A stretch of 64,000 nt of DNA from Amoebidium appalachense (lineage: Eukaryota; Ichthyosporea), in contig CAVNZM010000008.1 of assembly GCA_963693365.1 (NCBI GenBank), forward strand, positions 4,030,001-4,094,000, written 5' to 3'. The notes under the pieces are model-generated. The model had not been told where the DNA came from and ran no database searches. It saw only the letters and a list, made by a program, of their open reading frames with translations. The translations under genes were made by a program, and so were the position numbers. Of the stretch, positions 1 through 34,332 are shown piece after piece; position 1 is the first letter of the stretch, and each line of letters starts with the position of its first letter.

Positions 1-388
1 TGTGGGTGTGTGGGTGGGTGGGTGGGTGTGTATTTTATCAGAGTGTGTATGCAGGCATGTGTGTGTGTGTGTCTGTGTTTCATGGGGTTTTCTTTATGTA
101 AACCCAGCTGACTCTCGTGTAAGTGCACAGTATTTCTCTGCCTGTGTCACTCTCCAACACTTCCCGTGGCTCTCCTCCGTGTATCGCATCTCCGATTCTT
201 TTTGTGTGTCTCTTGTGTGTGTCTTGCTGTCTCTCTTCCCGTTTTGCATTTTTTTCGTCTGGATGCTTTGATGTGCACGAGTGTACAGTTGTATAACGTG
301 TGCAATTGTGGGCCTGGTACTGTTGATGGGGTTAACCCTTTTATTATTATTTTTTTTTGTTGTTGTTGTGTGTGTGTGGAAGGAGGGG

Positions 389-428
<40 letters not shown>

Positions 429-576
429 ACGGGCGAGGTCGGCACCTTGCTAGGCTAAGTTCTCTGTAATTGTTCAGCCTTTAATCAATCAACTTCAATT
501 ATCTACCACTTTTTTCTTGTTGTGTATGTTGATCGAATAGTCTATTTATACTGATTGAGTTGGTTTCTAATTACAG
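1..576. other. Stretch upstream of first visible RAD50 exon
   Basis: No exon was recognised here. The stretch has GT-rich DNA at 1-80, a run of about 38 G at 390-427, and AT-rich sequence from 470 that ends in the acceptor used at 576/577. As RAD50 is a long protein and only its last 293 codons are visible, this is most simply intron of RAD50, with the N-terminal half left of the window. Confidence 0.5.
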
Positions 577-8012
<7,436 letters not shown>

Positions 8013-8415
8013 GGGAAGCAAGAGACCAACTACAAGTCTACGTACCCGCGCGTTATAATTAGCTTCTATACATGGGCCCTATATTGTCCTTTTGATTATT
8101 ATGCTTCATGATGCTTCATATATCGGTAAACCCGACCGACCCCGATATTCATATCGTGTTTTGTGATTTTACAAGGTTCAAATACTCGGATACTCAGTGT
8201 GAGTCACTCTGTCTTTGGTGCTCCGTTTCTATGAGAGTGGGTATAAATTCATGTTACAAAGAGTTGTGCTTTTTCTGAAGCACACAAAGCCGGTATTCAT
8301 GGTAATTTATGCCAACAAAGATTCTTGGACAATAAAGGAACCAAGGGTAGTTGATGCACAAGTGTATGTTATATGCGTGTGGCAGTGAATGGTACAATGC
8401 ATGCACATGCATGTA

Positions 8416-8451
<36 letters not shown>

Positions 8452-9135
8452 CACACACACAAACACGGCAGACCGCGGGACACACATGAAACCGCACACA
8501 CATCATGACACATGGTGTGTGTTTATTGCAAACGTCTAGGCCTACGCCTCCGTAATTTAGTGGGTACCTGCCCACGAGAAAGGGGGCCGAATCCGGGCCT
8601 TTTCGCTATTTCAAACATGATGATTTTGTGTTGGATTTTCGCCAGATGGACATATCTAAAGCACATTTACACGGTTCGTCTTTTGGGATGTCGATTGGGA
8701 GAGCTGCTTCTATTCTTACTGAAAATCCCGGCCCTCCATATGGGGGATGTCAGCCTAAAACTTCCTACAACTCCCTTCAATTTACCTGTTGCTAAAAATC
8801 CCCCCCTCCCCCCCCCCCCCCCCCCCTCTCTTCCCCAACCTCCCCCCCCCACCTCCTCCCGTGCACCTCCCTCTAAGGTTCAAAGACCAAAAAAAAAAAA
8901 AAAGAGAGAGGTTCAAAAATCACCTTTATAACTTTGAAATAGGGTACGTCTGTGTTACTACTCAAGGCTTATGCAGCAAGGCAAACTGTGTATATACTGC
9001 TTTACCGCGATTGGTGAATGTAATAAAACATCGTGGTGAATATCATGCGGTCTGAGGGCACATGTGTCCGGATCGATATCCACGCCCGGTACGGCGATCC
9101 CCCCATCACTGTGTGGTAACCGTATGTGTGTGATG
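8013..9135. other. Spacer between convergent RAD50 and Aurora genes
   Basis: No coding exon was recognised. The stretch must hold both 3' UTRs. AATAAA lies at 8331-8336, 319 nt after the RAD50 stop. On the minus strand AATAAA lies at 8522-8527, about 610 nt after the Aurora stop. A short (CA)n is at 8421-8447, a C-rich tract at 8801-8860 and an A run at 8889-8902. Confidence 0.6.
8331..8336 (+). promoter_or_regulatory. Candidate poly(A) signal of RAD50
   Basis: AATAAA is the first canonical hexamer after the RAD50 stop codon at 8012. The assignment rests only on position and motif. Confidence 0.35.
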
Positions 9136-18040
<8,905 letters not shown>

Positions 18041-19853
18041 GTTTTTCAATGTCTAGAGAACATCAACTACGAACAGAGTACAAAGACTTATCACAAAGAC
18101 GTGCCTTTTGAAAAAAGAATGAATTCGTACACATCTAATAAGGTTCACGCGAGAGGATGATTGTTAAACTGAAAACTGATGTTTTTGGACACTGTGACAA
18201 GCACAGCTTCTTTTTGAAATAGAGCTCTGAGTCGTGACGGTCAAATCCGTTGGACCTGCGATGTTTGAAAACTTGCGCCAGCTAGATTCGACAAATCAAA
18301 AGGCATCATTTAAATTTTAACTTCCGAAAGGCTTTCTTTATCTGGCTAACTTTTGTTGACGGCGATTGGGTAATATCAGGATGAAATTGAGTCGCGTTTG
18401 AGTTCAACAGAATTGTCTACCCCTCTCTCCTGCGCTGTGAGTTTATAGAACTTAGTGCCAATGTAACTTTTCAAAATATATCTTTGTTAATCTCTGCAAC
18501 CTGTTTACAAACACTTAGACAACCCTTGAATGTTGGAAACTGGGCCCCTTTGCATCATGGTGAGGACCGCGGCGACGTGGCTGCGAGCCTGCGATCACTG
18601 GCATGTTACGCACGGTAGCCAACGAAAATGTTTTGGTACAATCCCCCAAGAGTCATGGAAGACACTTGGCACGTACGGTACTAAATATCTGTATATTGAG
18701 CCCTCTAACGTAAACACTTCTCTCTTTTTTTTGTTTTGCTTTTTTTGCTCCTTTTTTCATTGCCAGATTACTTACTCTAGCGCACTGTGACATGTAGACT
18801 ACATATAAACAAGAATACATTAAATCGAAATTTGAATAGATCTTGAATTTTTCGAGAAAGTTCCGAATTCGTTGCCCTCCCGTTTTTCTGTACTTGAGCA
18901 AAGTATACACATGGCGAGTTGTCTCGCTTCTATATTACTTTAAATAAAATAAATGTCTTGTAGGTGTATCTCATAGTTTTCCCGGTTTATTTGGTGGCAA
19001 ACCCTTATCATACTGATAGACTGAGTTGAAAGAAAAAGTTTTCAAATTCATAACAAATTTGGTCCACGCCCCACCGATAACATGGGGTTTTGGAGAACCG
19101 TTCTTGAGCTACTAGGACCGCATTCCACACATAGTTGTCAGATAAACAGTTCCTCGCAGATAGCCATTAGTCACTTGGCTACAAGCGAGGAATCATAATC
19201 ATTTAATTATATTACTCTATAATTTCATTGTTTTGATGTTTCTAATGATCCAGATTCGAGGAGAGACGCGCAATCAATGGTAACGAAGATGAACACACCT
19301 GCAATTATTTTGGAAAGGCCACAAACAAGCGAGCTGAAGAGAACTTAGAGAAGGTATAGAAAACAAGTCAGGAAATGTAGTTGGGCTGAAACTCAAGTGC
19401 ACTTGCACCAACCAAACCAGTACTGTACGTAAGAATAGGAGCTGTATTTAGATAGATGTTGAAAAGGTTGAATAATCTGCAGCATTCTTGTCCTAGCCAA
19501 AAAGGACTCGTAGATCGTGACGCGAACTGAATGTTGCTGTGCAGTACATGAAGTTGCTCACCAACGCCCGTTATATGATAAAGTAGAGGTTTTTGTCCCC
19601 ATATATCCCTTCTAGCTTGAAGCCTTTCATGCAGTAGATGCCACCCGTTAGCTCTATTTTCTGCGCACGAAACATTCGACCTCGGAGCCGTTAACAGGCA
19701 TTCAATTTCAAGCTCCGTTGACAAGAATCCCTGCCAAAGGCACTTTATTCTTCACTATTAATATACGGTATAGTCTGGAGCCATGCGCAAAACATTTAAC
19801 GAATCTCAGCTGGACTATTCACGGACACAGGCAGGCTCTGCTCTGGCGCAGCC
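18041..19853. other. Region upstream of the Aurora start
   Basis: Mixed-composition, mostly AT-rich DNA with few repeats. It should hold the Aurora promoter and 5' UTR. No reading frame with convincing protein character or splice context was found on either strand, and no TATA box can be assigned with confidence. Confidence 0.5.
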
Positions 19854-20012
19854 ATGGGGCCAGTCGCCACCTTTTTGCTGTTGGGCGTCATTGCAGCGGT
19901 GTCCTACAAAGCAAGCTTCTTATCTATGAAGGCATTCAGGAGGCTAAAACCGGTAGGGTCCCTGTTTCTCATAATTTGGTTTTGTTGGATCTCCACACGC
20001 CTGCACTTGTGA
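19854..20012 (+). CDS. Candidate small membrane protein (52 aa) or first exon
   Basis: The ATG lies in a strong context (gccATGG). The frame encodes 52 residues with two hydrophobic stretches, VATFLLLGVIAAVSY (residues 4-18) and GSLFLIIWFCWIS (residues 35-47), separated by a basic linker with FRRLKP. The first stretch could equally be a signal peptide. A possible donor (ccg, then gtaggg) at about 19953 would make this a first exon of a secreted protein instead. No homologue is recognised. A single short frame can arise by chance, so this is only a candidate. Confidence 0.25.
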   Translation: MGPVATFLLLGVIAAVSYKASFLSMKAFRRLKPVGSLFLIIWFCWISTRLHL

Positions 20013-22782
<2,770 letters not shown>

Positions 22783-23488
22783 GTTTTGCGATCTGAATAT
22801 TTGCGATTTGCGCAGAATCGTGGATCGGCCTCGGGAGGAAGCAAGACGGGCCGGTCGACGATGAAAAAGAAGCAAAAAGAACTCGATTCAATCACAGAGC
22901 AGTCACTGTCTGAAAAGAAGAAGGAAAAGGGGGGAGGGATAGGAATGGGTATGGGAATCTTGCCCGGCTCCCTCCGGCGCACGCGCAAGGAGAAAGAGGG
23001 CATGTCATCTGTCGAATCGGTGCCTACCGATTCCGATTTGGATCTGAATCGCGGAGGTCGGGGCGATCGGGGAGATCTACCGGCCGCGGCGGCCGGTGAA
23101 AGGACCCGAAACCAGACGAAGCATTTGTCGATCGGGGCTGGGATGTACTCGTTTGTGACGTCACCAAGGGATTTGTGGAGGAAAAGGGATAATAAGAAGG
23201 GGGAGCCTATGGAATCACCGTAAGTGCAAATGTGCAAGTGATCTGTGCTTGTGGTTTTTTTTTTCCCGTCTTTTGGGGTTTTATTTTTTCTCTGTAGGTT
23301 TTGTTGTGTGTGTGTGGGTGGGCGAGTGGGCAGTGGGCAGGGGGTGGGCGGGTGGGTGTTTTTGGGCAGGTGGGTGGGTGGGTGGGTGGGTGGGTGTGGG
23401 TTTGAAAGGGAAGTGAAAAAGAGCCCGTGGGTGTCGGATGGGGGGATGGGGGGTAGGTGGGTGTCAGTGTGTGTGTGTGCACGCGGAG

Positions 23489-23553
<65 letters not shown>

Positions 23554-23629
23554 CGCGCGCGCGCGCGTGTGCGTGTGTGTGTGTATGTGTGTGTGCATGT
23601 GTGTGTGTGTGGTGTGCGTGAGTTTGGGG

Positions 23630-23666
<37 letters not shown>

Positions 23667-24060
23667 AGGAGAATTGGCAGGTTTTTGTAGAAGCAGGTGC
23701 TATGTGTGTGTGTGTGTGTTTGGAATCGGGGGGCGGGGGAGTGTTGTGGGGGGGGGGGGGGGGGGGGCGGGGCGGGGTGAGGGGGGGGGGGGGGGGGGAG
23801 GGGGGGGGAGGGGGGGGGGGGGGGAGGGGGATTGGGGGATTGCAAGGGGCATGGTCGTTGCACATTTGGAGACGGGCACACACTCCCGTCGAGGCAGACG
23901 CCACGGTTTGAAAAAAAAACACACATGCATGCACTCATGCGCGCGCGCACACACACACACGCACACACACACACACACACACCCACACACACACACACAC
24001 AAACAAACGTATGCATACAAGGTCACACAAATGCGCTCCATTCACACACACACACGCACG

Positions 24061-24115
<55 letters not shown>

Positions 24116-24797
24116 CAAGCTCAAGGCGTTCACACCATCACACCGAAGAGGTTGACACAGTGGCACTGCTGTTTCCTCAGTTTAATCCTTACTGGTCCCC
24201 CTCAGGTCAAACAGCGCAACCGATGTGCCGACAATTGCTTTGATTGGTCCATCCACCTCCACCCTACCGGCATGTCTTCGCAACAGCACTCAGGCGAGTG
24301 CTTTGGGATCTAACCCAGTCGACTTGCTATCCGATCAGATGGTATCGGATACCAGATCGGTAAATTCGGATATCAGGTCCGTCGATACAAACGGATCGGG
24401 AGGGGTGGACGTATTGGAGATCCAAAAATCAGGACTCGAAAATGACAACCGACATATTAGGGTAAGTTTTGCGCAACCTGATCGAACCCCGGGAAAGATT
24501 ACGCCGGAGAGGCAACGAACGAAATCGCTGCTCGTAGGAAGGCGGCCGTTTTCAGACGGGGGTATCCCAAATTCCGGCCCGTTCCCTCCAGTCTCATCGC
24601 AAGCCCCAGAAGACAGCATGGTAAGATTGCCAAATTCCGGAGCAAACGGTCTGTTCGGGGCCCAAGGAAGAGTAAGACGGGCGGCAACCGAAGGGGCGTT
24701 GAAATCGAAGGAGGATCGAAGGCGGATCTTTCCGGAGGAGGGGGGTTTTATCCAAAAGACACCTCTACAGAGGTTCCTTTCGCGTGCTGTTGAATAG
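22783..24797 (+). CDS. Uncharacterised basic Ser-rich protein, two exons
   Basis: Exon 1 ends at 23219 before a strong donor (gtaagt). Exon 2 runs 24206-24797 after ccctcag, and the phases match. From the first in-frame ATG (22861) the product is 316 aa. The open frame reaches back to 22783, just after ttcttag, which could be an acceptor, so an upstream exon is possible. The start is therefore undecided. The protein opens with a Lys/Glu-rich segment (KKKQKELDS), then Gly/Met and Arg-rich stretches, an Ala run and [14 protein letters not shown]. The second exon is rich in Ser, Asp and Asn with several basic patches ([28 protein letters not shown]) that resemble kinase or nuclear-localisation sites. 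No domain is recognised; it looks largely disordered. The intron holds (TG)n, CG alternation, G runs and (CA)n. Confidence 0.6.
23490..23600. repeat. (TG)n-(CG)n alternating tract
   Basis: (TG)n followed by about 13 CG units and more TG: a continuous purine-pyrimidine alternation with strong Z-DNA potential, in the intron of the 22783-24797 gene. Confidence 0.85.
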
Positions 24798-26133
24798 CCC
24801 GCGGTGAATATGGATGAATGAGAATTTCCGTTGTTTTTTTTTTGTTGTTTTGTTTGGTTTTTCTTTTTTGTTTCGATTTTTATTTTGGTTTGATGTTTTT
24901 CCACTTGGTGTACCACCGGGTCGTATGATATGGTCAACACGTTCTTAAGGTAATGTATATGCGCGCAGGACAAATATCAACTCAGGTGATAATTAGGAGA
25001 TGTTTGTTACCATTTGCTATTATTAAAGGTCGGACGCTGTTTTCGATGGGAAGGACAAAAAAGGGCATCGCCATATGTAGGCAATGAGGTGGTTGTGATA
25101 GTGGTCTGTGTTTAACTTAGCACATTCATGCATGAGGTGATGTCTGTTACCATTCAATATTAAGTTTCATTTATCGATATGCCATAGCAAGTTAATGATG
25201 AGATGATGTCTTTTACCCATCCAATGTAATGACAATCGGCATTTTGCGATATAGCGATGTCTAATAAAGGAGTTCACCACGTATATACGGAAAAGGCATC
25301 TGTTCCAAGGGATCAATGCACTTTATTGGCCGCTCTCGCCTGCCAATCGGAAACACATGTGCCCCTGATGTATGCATGATATGTACATCATACTACAGAT
25401 GAAATACACCCCTTGGTATGCTACCTAATTATACGGTATTAGAACCCCAATTAGGCTACAGACAATACATCCGAGTAAACGAGGGAGAGAAAAAAAAAGA
25501 AAAAAAGAAAAAGAAAAAGAGAGCAAAAACGAACTAATCAACCAGGTTGAGAGGGTGATATATGTGTGCGACGTGGGTGCGCAGGTATTGGAAACAAAAG
25601 TTGGGCAGTGAGCTCAATAGTCACCCGTGGTAAGAAGGAAGTCGATGATGGTAAAGTTTTGTGCAGGGAGCAGGGTGACGGGAAGTGGATAGGTCACCGG
25701 GGTGAGGAGTGTGGAAGAAAAGGAGGCCAGGGTGGCTAATGGAATAAATGGAAACACAATACAACGGCCCACACAGCTACGACACCAAGGATCACGGTGA
25801 CCCACTAGGGCACCACCGTCTAGGAAACATCAAAACCCGATTGCCGCGCCATCGAAGCACCCATTGTGCTAGTAAACCACTAGGAAAGCCCACTATGCTA
25901 CCGGCTAGTGACCGTTTCTCACGGCCCGTGGAGCAAACATATTGCACTAAGGGTTTGTGTATGCGGGTGCTTGCTTTATATGTGGTAGAGATGGGTGTTT
26001 TTGTGCTGTGAGTGTAAAAGCGGTCCATGCGTGTGTGGATGAGAGGCACACACAAGTTGTGTTATTGCATCGACGGGGCGCGTGTGCTGGTGGGGTGGTG
26101 GTGCCGGTTGTAAGAGAGAGAGGGGGGTTGGGC

Positions 26134-26168
<35 letters not shown>

Positions 26169-26423
26169 CATGATACTTATCATATGTATTAGCATGTTGT
26201 ACCATGCTAGTAGGTTTGCAGACGGAGTGGCGGCTGATCGAGGGTTCCAGAGTTTTTGATATGATTTCGAGATATCGATCTTGCACATGAATTTACTCGA
26301 TATCCCAGTGTGGTATCGATTGATTGAGCACTGGAGCTGAGTACTTGTGTGCAGTACTGTTTTCCGGAAAAGGGGGGGAGGGGGGGAGGGGGAGGTGGGG
26401 GGGCGGGGGTTGGGGGGGGGGGG

Positions 26424-26459
<36 letters not shown>

Positions 26460-26563
26460 GAGAGAGAGGGAGGAGGAGAGGAAGGGCCCACCACCACCAC
26501 CATTCTCTCTCCCCCCCCCCCCCCTCCCCCCAACCACCACCACCACCACCACCACCATTCTCT

Positions 26564-26623
<60 letters not shown>

Positions 26624-26943
26624 AAAAAAAAGAAAAAGAAAAGAAAAGAAAAGAAAGAAAAAAAAGAAGAAGAAAAAAAAACCACAAAAAAAAAAAAAAA
26701 GAAAGAAGGAAGGAAGGAAGGAAAGAAATAAAAGAAGAAAACATGTTGCAACAACAACAACAAAAACGTGGGGCGCACGCACCACCGGCACCACAGTGTG
26801 ACCTTTTTTCAATCACACATGTACAGGGGAACTATTCGCGCAACCGGCCAGAAATTGTACATAGTATTACATGTCAGGAATTTTTCGCATCATCCGGCCC
26901 CGGATGATCCCTCCCCCCCCTCCCCCCCCCCCCCCCCCCCAAA

Positions 26944-27035
<92 letters not shown>

Positions 27036-27600
27036 CACACCACACCCCATCCTTGCCTCGCATGCCTTCTGGCCCAGCTTACCCAACAAAGGTTACCCCA
27101 CATCATGTAAATACATTGGATCATCCTAGACTCGTCCCCCGACTGGCCTATCCCCTTCCTCCTTTTTTTTCGGTTTTATAAAGACTTTTTCATATGGTGT
27201 CTATATCCTCCTTGCTAGCTTACAACCTCTTCGTTAGTGCAAAATCCTACCCACAACAGAATTAATTCCAATTCAATACTCCGGAACCCCTAGGAAAAGT
27301 AATGCAACCGGATATAACTGCGCCTACGCCTGGTATGTGAGTGTTGATACACAAGTAAAGTAACCCGTAGTGGGGGGGTTTGGCCATGAATGAATCAGAT
27401 AACATGTGATGATACAATCAACATGCAATGCCAGTCTGGTCTGTCATATGGCGCCCACCAAGAAAACTTTATACATGCATATGGTGGTGGTGTTTTGTTG
27501 ATTATTAAAATTGGAGTGTAGTCCAATCAGTACATACCATTAATATGGTTTGTTGCTGACCGTGGGGAAATGTTTTGGCCAAACAGCTGCCTGTTCACTG
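24798..27600. other. Gene-less spacer downstream of the two-exon gene
   Basis: AATAAA at 25263-25268 may serve the preceding gene. Around 24996, 25132 and 25195 a motif like gatgtctgttaccattcaat recurs in diverged form. A dense G-run, C-run, A-run and AAGA block lies at 26363-26735, and (CA)n at 26942-27035. The reading frame at 25748-26011 has no supporting features. No gene was recognised. Confidence 0.55.
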
Positions 27601-30702
<3,102 letters not shown>

Positions 30703-32280
30703 ATGGAAGTTACACAGATTTTTTCTTTTGGCCACATCCCTGCCTTACCCGACCCACCTCTTGACTTCACTGACCCTGATGTAGTTGCATCCGTTGCCGC
30801 TGAGTGCATGACGTTCTACGGCTTAGAATCTATTCCACAGGAGAACGATTCCTGGTGGGCCAAAACCCATGTTAGCCTGTGTTCACGCCCCGCCTCGCCA
30901 CATTCCACGGTTCCCGCTTTTGTTTCTAGTACACCAACGCATGAAGAAAAACACGCAAAACCAGCCGATAAAGAAAACGCGCAAGTGGGAACGCCAACAT
31001 GGTCCGATCCGGCACTGCAGGAGGAGCCAACCGGCAATCCAGAAAATGAAAGTGAGATGAGCGATCAAGAGCTCTCAACGCCGCCAGCCCCCGTGTCCAT
31101 CTACAACAATAGTAACAACGGAGCGTATGGGGATCTTGCGCGGGAAGCCCGCGAAAACATCAGACTCGAATCACGAGAAAATGCCCATACGAGCAGTCAA
31201 TCAGCCCCATTTTCACCCTTACTTTCAGGATCTCGCCTGAGTAGATCTAGACACACGACAATTCAGCAGATGCATAGCCAGAACGACACCCCTGATAAGT
31301 TTTGGGACCGCGAGTTTGCTGCAGCTGTTGAACAGACGAGACGCCGCAACAGCTCTGGTCCAAGATCTTCCACACGGGAGCTCCCCATCATCAGTTCCCG
31401 TCCAGCGGTAACACGCAGCAATTGCGATCAAACACAAACCAGCACTTGCCGATTAGAAGGCGGAAAACGCAGCAAGAGCTGGGCTCATATATCGCCCTAC
31501 CAAAACTCCGCCTGCCGTCAGACACATGCACAAGACAACATCCGCGCGGAGTTTCCAACACACCCACCCGGGGTTACCGACCCAAATATGTTCAGTCGTG
31601 GTCGTGTCGGAGAAAGCGACTTCAATCCCACATACCCGACACACCAGTTGTTTTCTCGAGTGGTTCTGCCCGGTTCTGACCAGCCTCAAGTTCAAGTAAA
31701 CGGAGGCTTTCCTAACAAGATATACCCTATAAAGGGGGGGCAGATATTTGGGCGCCTAGCGCAGACAACACCCCCGGCCCTTGTGCACTCTGTGTCATCT
31801 GCATCAACGATGTCAACCACGGCAAGAATAGCCGTCACCGCGATGACGGAAACCGTTATGGCGAGAAAGAGAAGACAAGGGCCCCAAAGACGCCGACGAT
31901 CCAAAGCGCAGAAAACGAAAACAGAAGCGAAAACGGCAACCGTCGCAGGGCCTCAGCCTCGAGACGCACAGGACGAAAACACAGCGAATAACAAGCGGGC
32001 GAGAAACATGAGCAACGCGAGCATCGCAAACACTAACCAATCGTCCATCGGCAGCCCGGCTTCGGTTCAGAGCATACCCTGCATGATAGATAATTCAACG
32101 AACGAGAATGCGGTGGAGGTGGGGAGCATTCTTGATTCGCTGACAGTTAGGCAGATGCAATATTACATGCAGCCGGCGGTGGATAGAAGGGCGGAGGTGA
32201 GGAAGGTGCGGAGGGTTGTGCGCTCGGCGGTCGATTCTATATCCTGTGGGCAGGAGGTGGCAGTGGATGGGTCGCACTGA
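30703..32280 (+). CDS. Intronless 525-aa protein with TPX2-like N-terminus
   Basis: The ATG at 30703 has a good context (aagATGG) and the frame stays open to TGA. Residues 7-22 read FSFGHIPALPDPPLDF and residues 49-52 DSWW. This is the order of elements in the TPX2 segment that activates Aurora A (an aromatic-Ser-aromatic motif with Pro, then an aromatic after Asp/Asn, then Asp-Ser-Trp-aromatic). A KEN box is at 90-92; human TPX2 has one at about the same place. The middle is disordered and rich in Ser, Thr, Pro, Gln and Asn. A strong basic cluster (RKRRQGPQRRRRSKAQKTK) near residue 400 looks like a nuclear localisation signal. The C-terminus has a predicted helical stretch (RRAEVRKVRRVVRSAVDSI). 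The conserved C-terminal TPX2 domain is not visible, and the spacing between the two aromatic motifs is wider than in human TPX2. The TPX2 link is inference. Confidence 0.75.
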   Translation: MEVTQIFSFGHIPALPDPPLDFTDPDVVASVAAECMTFYGLESIPQENDSWWAKTHVSLCSRPASPHSTVPAFVSSTPTHEEKHAKPADKENAQVGTPTWSDPALQEEPTGNPENESEMSDQELSTPPAPVSIYNNSNNGAYGDLAREARENIRLESRENAHTSSQSAPFSPLLSGSRLSRSRHTTIQQMHSQNDTPDKFWDREFAAAVEQTRRRNSSGPRSSTRELPIISSRPAVTRSNCDQTQTSTCRLEGGKRSKSWAHISPYQNSACRQTHAQDNIRAEFPTHPPGVTDPNMFSRGRVGESDFNPTYPTHQLFSRVVLPGSDQPQVQVNGGFPNKIYPIKGGQIFGRLAQTTPPALVHSVSSASTMSTTARIAVTAMTETVMARKRRQGPQRRRRSKAQKTKTEAKTATVAGPQPRDAQDENTANNKRARNMSNASIANTNQSSIGSPASVQSIPCMIDNSTNENAVEVGSILDSLTVRQMQYYMQPAVDRRAEVRKVRRVVRSAVDSISCGQEVAVDGSH

Positions 32281-34181
32281 ATGTAAATCAATTTTTAAGA
32301 TTTATAATGAAGCAGTGCTGGTTGTGCTTTTAGTGTTAGTTATGGAACTTTAAGTTATGTACCTTTTGCAGAGCAATAGCATTTTGAGTGTAGGATTTCT
32401 GTTTGGTCTTACTTGACAACGGTCTTTCACTGCCTCGGACTAGCCGGTGTTATATTTGTTGTCCCTGAATGGTAATAAGACCTGTTACTCGCCTGTTATC
32501 GGAAATTACTTGCTACTTTTTGCAGTTCCCATAACCATGCCATAGATATCTATATAGCTGCAGAGTCAATAAATTACTCTCATCCCTATACCTATTGCAC
32601 GACATTATATTCAAGGTTTAATATCTCAAGGAATGATTGGATTCAATTGCCGTAGACATTCAGTACCATCCAAAATATTTTCAGTGTAGGAAGCAACAGC
32701 TGAAAGTTCCCTTCCTCCTGTTATTATTATTATTATTACAACAAGTATATAATCTCACCCCTACTGGTCTGCTGCCGTTGAACTGTAGAAGTCATTGTTA
32801 TCAGTATGTTTACACCTCCTCCACGGTGTGATTTAAGGTTATGTATATGCAATTTAATTCAGTAGCCCTGTCTGCCATACGCCCAATATCGAGCATGTAC
32901 ACTGTGTCTAGAAGCTCAAACTCGATTTTTCAATCTAATAAGTAAACTGTATTTGTGAAATTCGTGCACATCCGGACCGTACCAAATAAGGGAATTGCAA
33001 AGTGTTTCGATTTCCGCACTTTGCATTTTCGTCTGTTTTGTTCTAGCCCTTCACAGCCGCCCGCCTCCCCCCCCTCCCCCCCCTCCCCTCGGCTTCTCTC
33101 TTTCAAGACACACAGCGAGCTTTGTATGTGAACTGCCTTTGGGCCCTTCACAGCAATGTGCGGGCTCTACATATATACTTTGAATATCTAGTACTGTTGG
33201 GTGCTTATTGGTTCACAAATGGCCGAATATCCGTTAAAGAATAAACTCATCATTTGCACGGGTCCAGCCCCCCTCCCCCCCTCCCCCTCCTCCTCCCTCC
33301 CTCCCTCCCCTCCATCCTCCCCATCCTTCCCCGCCCCCCACCCCCCTCCCTGCAGCTGCCCCTCCCTCCTCGGGGGAACGGTAAAGCTATAAATATGTAT
33401 GTATACACCACTGAGCTGCCACCACCATCGTACAAGCGCGACACATGTGCTCTTTCTTAGACACCCTATAGCCATATCAAATTGTGTTATATAATTGTGT
33501 GCGCATGCATGCCCAGCCCGAAAACCCACAGTCCTATCATCAAAATTAAGGTGGTGGATCTGCCCCCCGTGTTACGCCATGTGCGCTGAGTATAAAAGAA
33601 AATGGTGGAACACTAGATTACTAAACTTTAAGGGAATCTTGATTAATTTGAAACCGGGAGGTGGGTAGTAGTAACTTTTAGAGTGGAGGGGGGACCCACC
33701 CATTCCTTTGGACAGGTGGCCCCCCTCCCCCCCCCCCCCCCCCTCCTCTCCCCCTCCCCCCCCCCCCTTCTCTCTCTCCCCCTCCTACTTCAGGGGGCGG
33801 GGGACCACACATACAACTCCGGCTATGATAGTTGGGGGGGTAGGGGGGGGGGGGGGGGGGGGGGAAGAGGGGGTGGGGGTGGGGGGGGGTGGGGAGGACG
33901 GAGGGGGGAGGAGGGCCACCACTCACCTGAGTAGGTGGGTCCCCCCCCGGGCTCGGGACTCACTCACCCCATGGGCTGCCCGTAATATGACTATGTTAGC
34001 TGCCCTGATCATCATGAGTAATACAATGATTTAGCCGCGGTTTACATATATTGCCAAAACGTAAACACTGAGGCTAACTAATAGGAGTCTTTGATCACCT
34101 GAAACCGTTGCCATGCCGTACGCTCATACTCCCCGCCTCCCCACTCCCCCCCCCCCCCCCCCCCCCCCCCTCCCCGCCCCC

Positions 34182-34228
<47 letters not shown>

Positions 34229-34276
34229 CCACCACCACCACCACCACCTCGCACTCATCTCCAGTCACCCCACCGT

Positions 34277-34332
<56 letters not shown>

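Noticed and set aside
23245-24243. 332-codon plus-strand frame between the two exons of the 22783-24797 gene
   Set aside because: Composed of Val-Cys, Gly and Thr-His repeats from (TG)n, G runs and (CA)n, and bounded by a strong donor and acceptor; it is intron.
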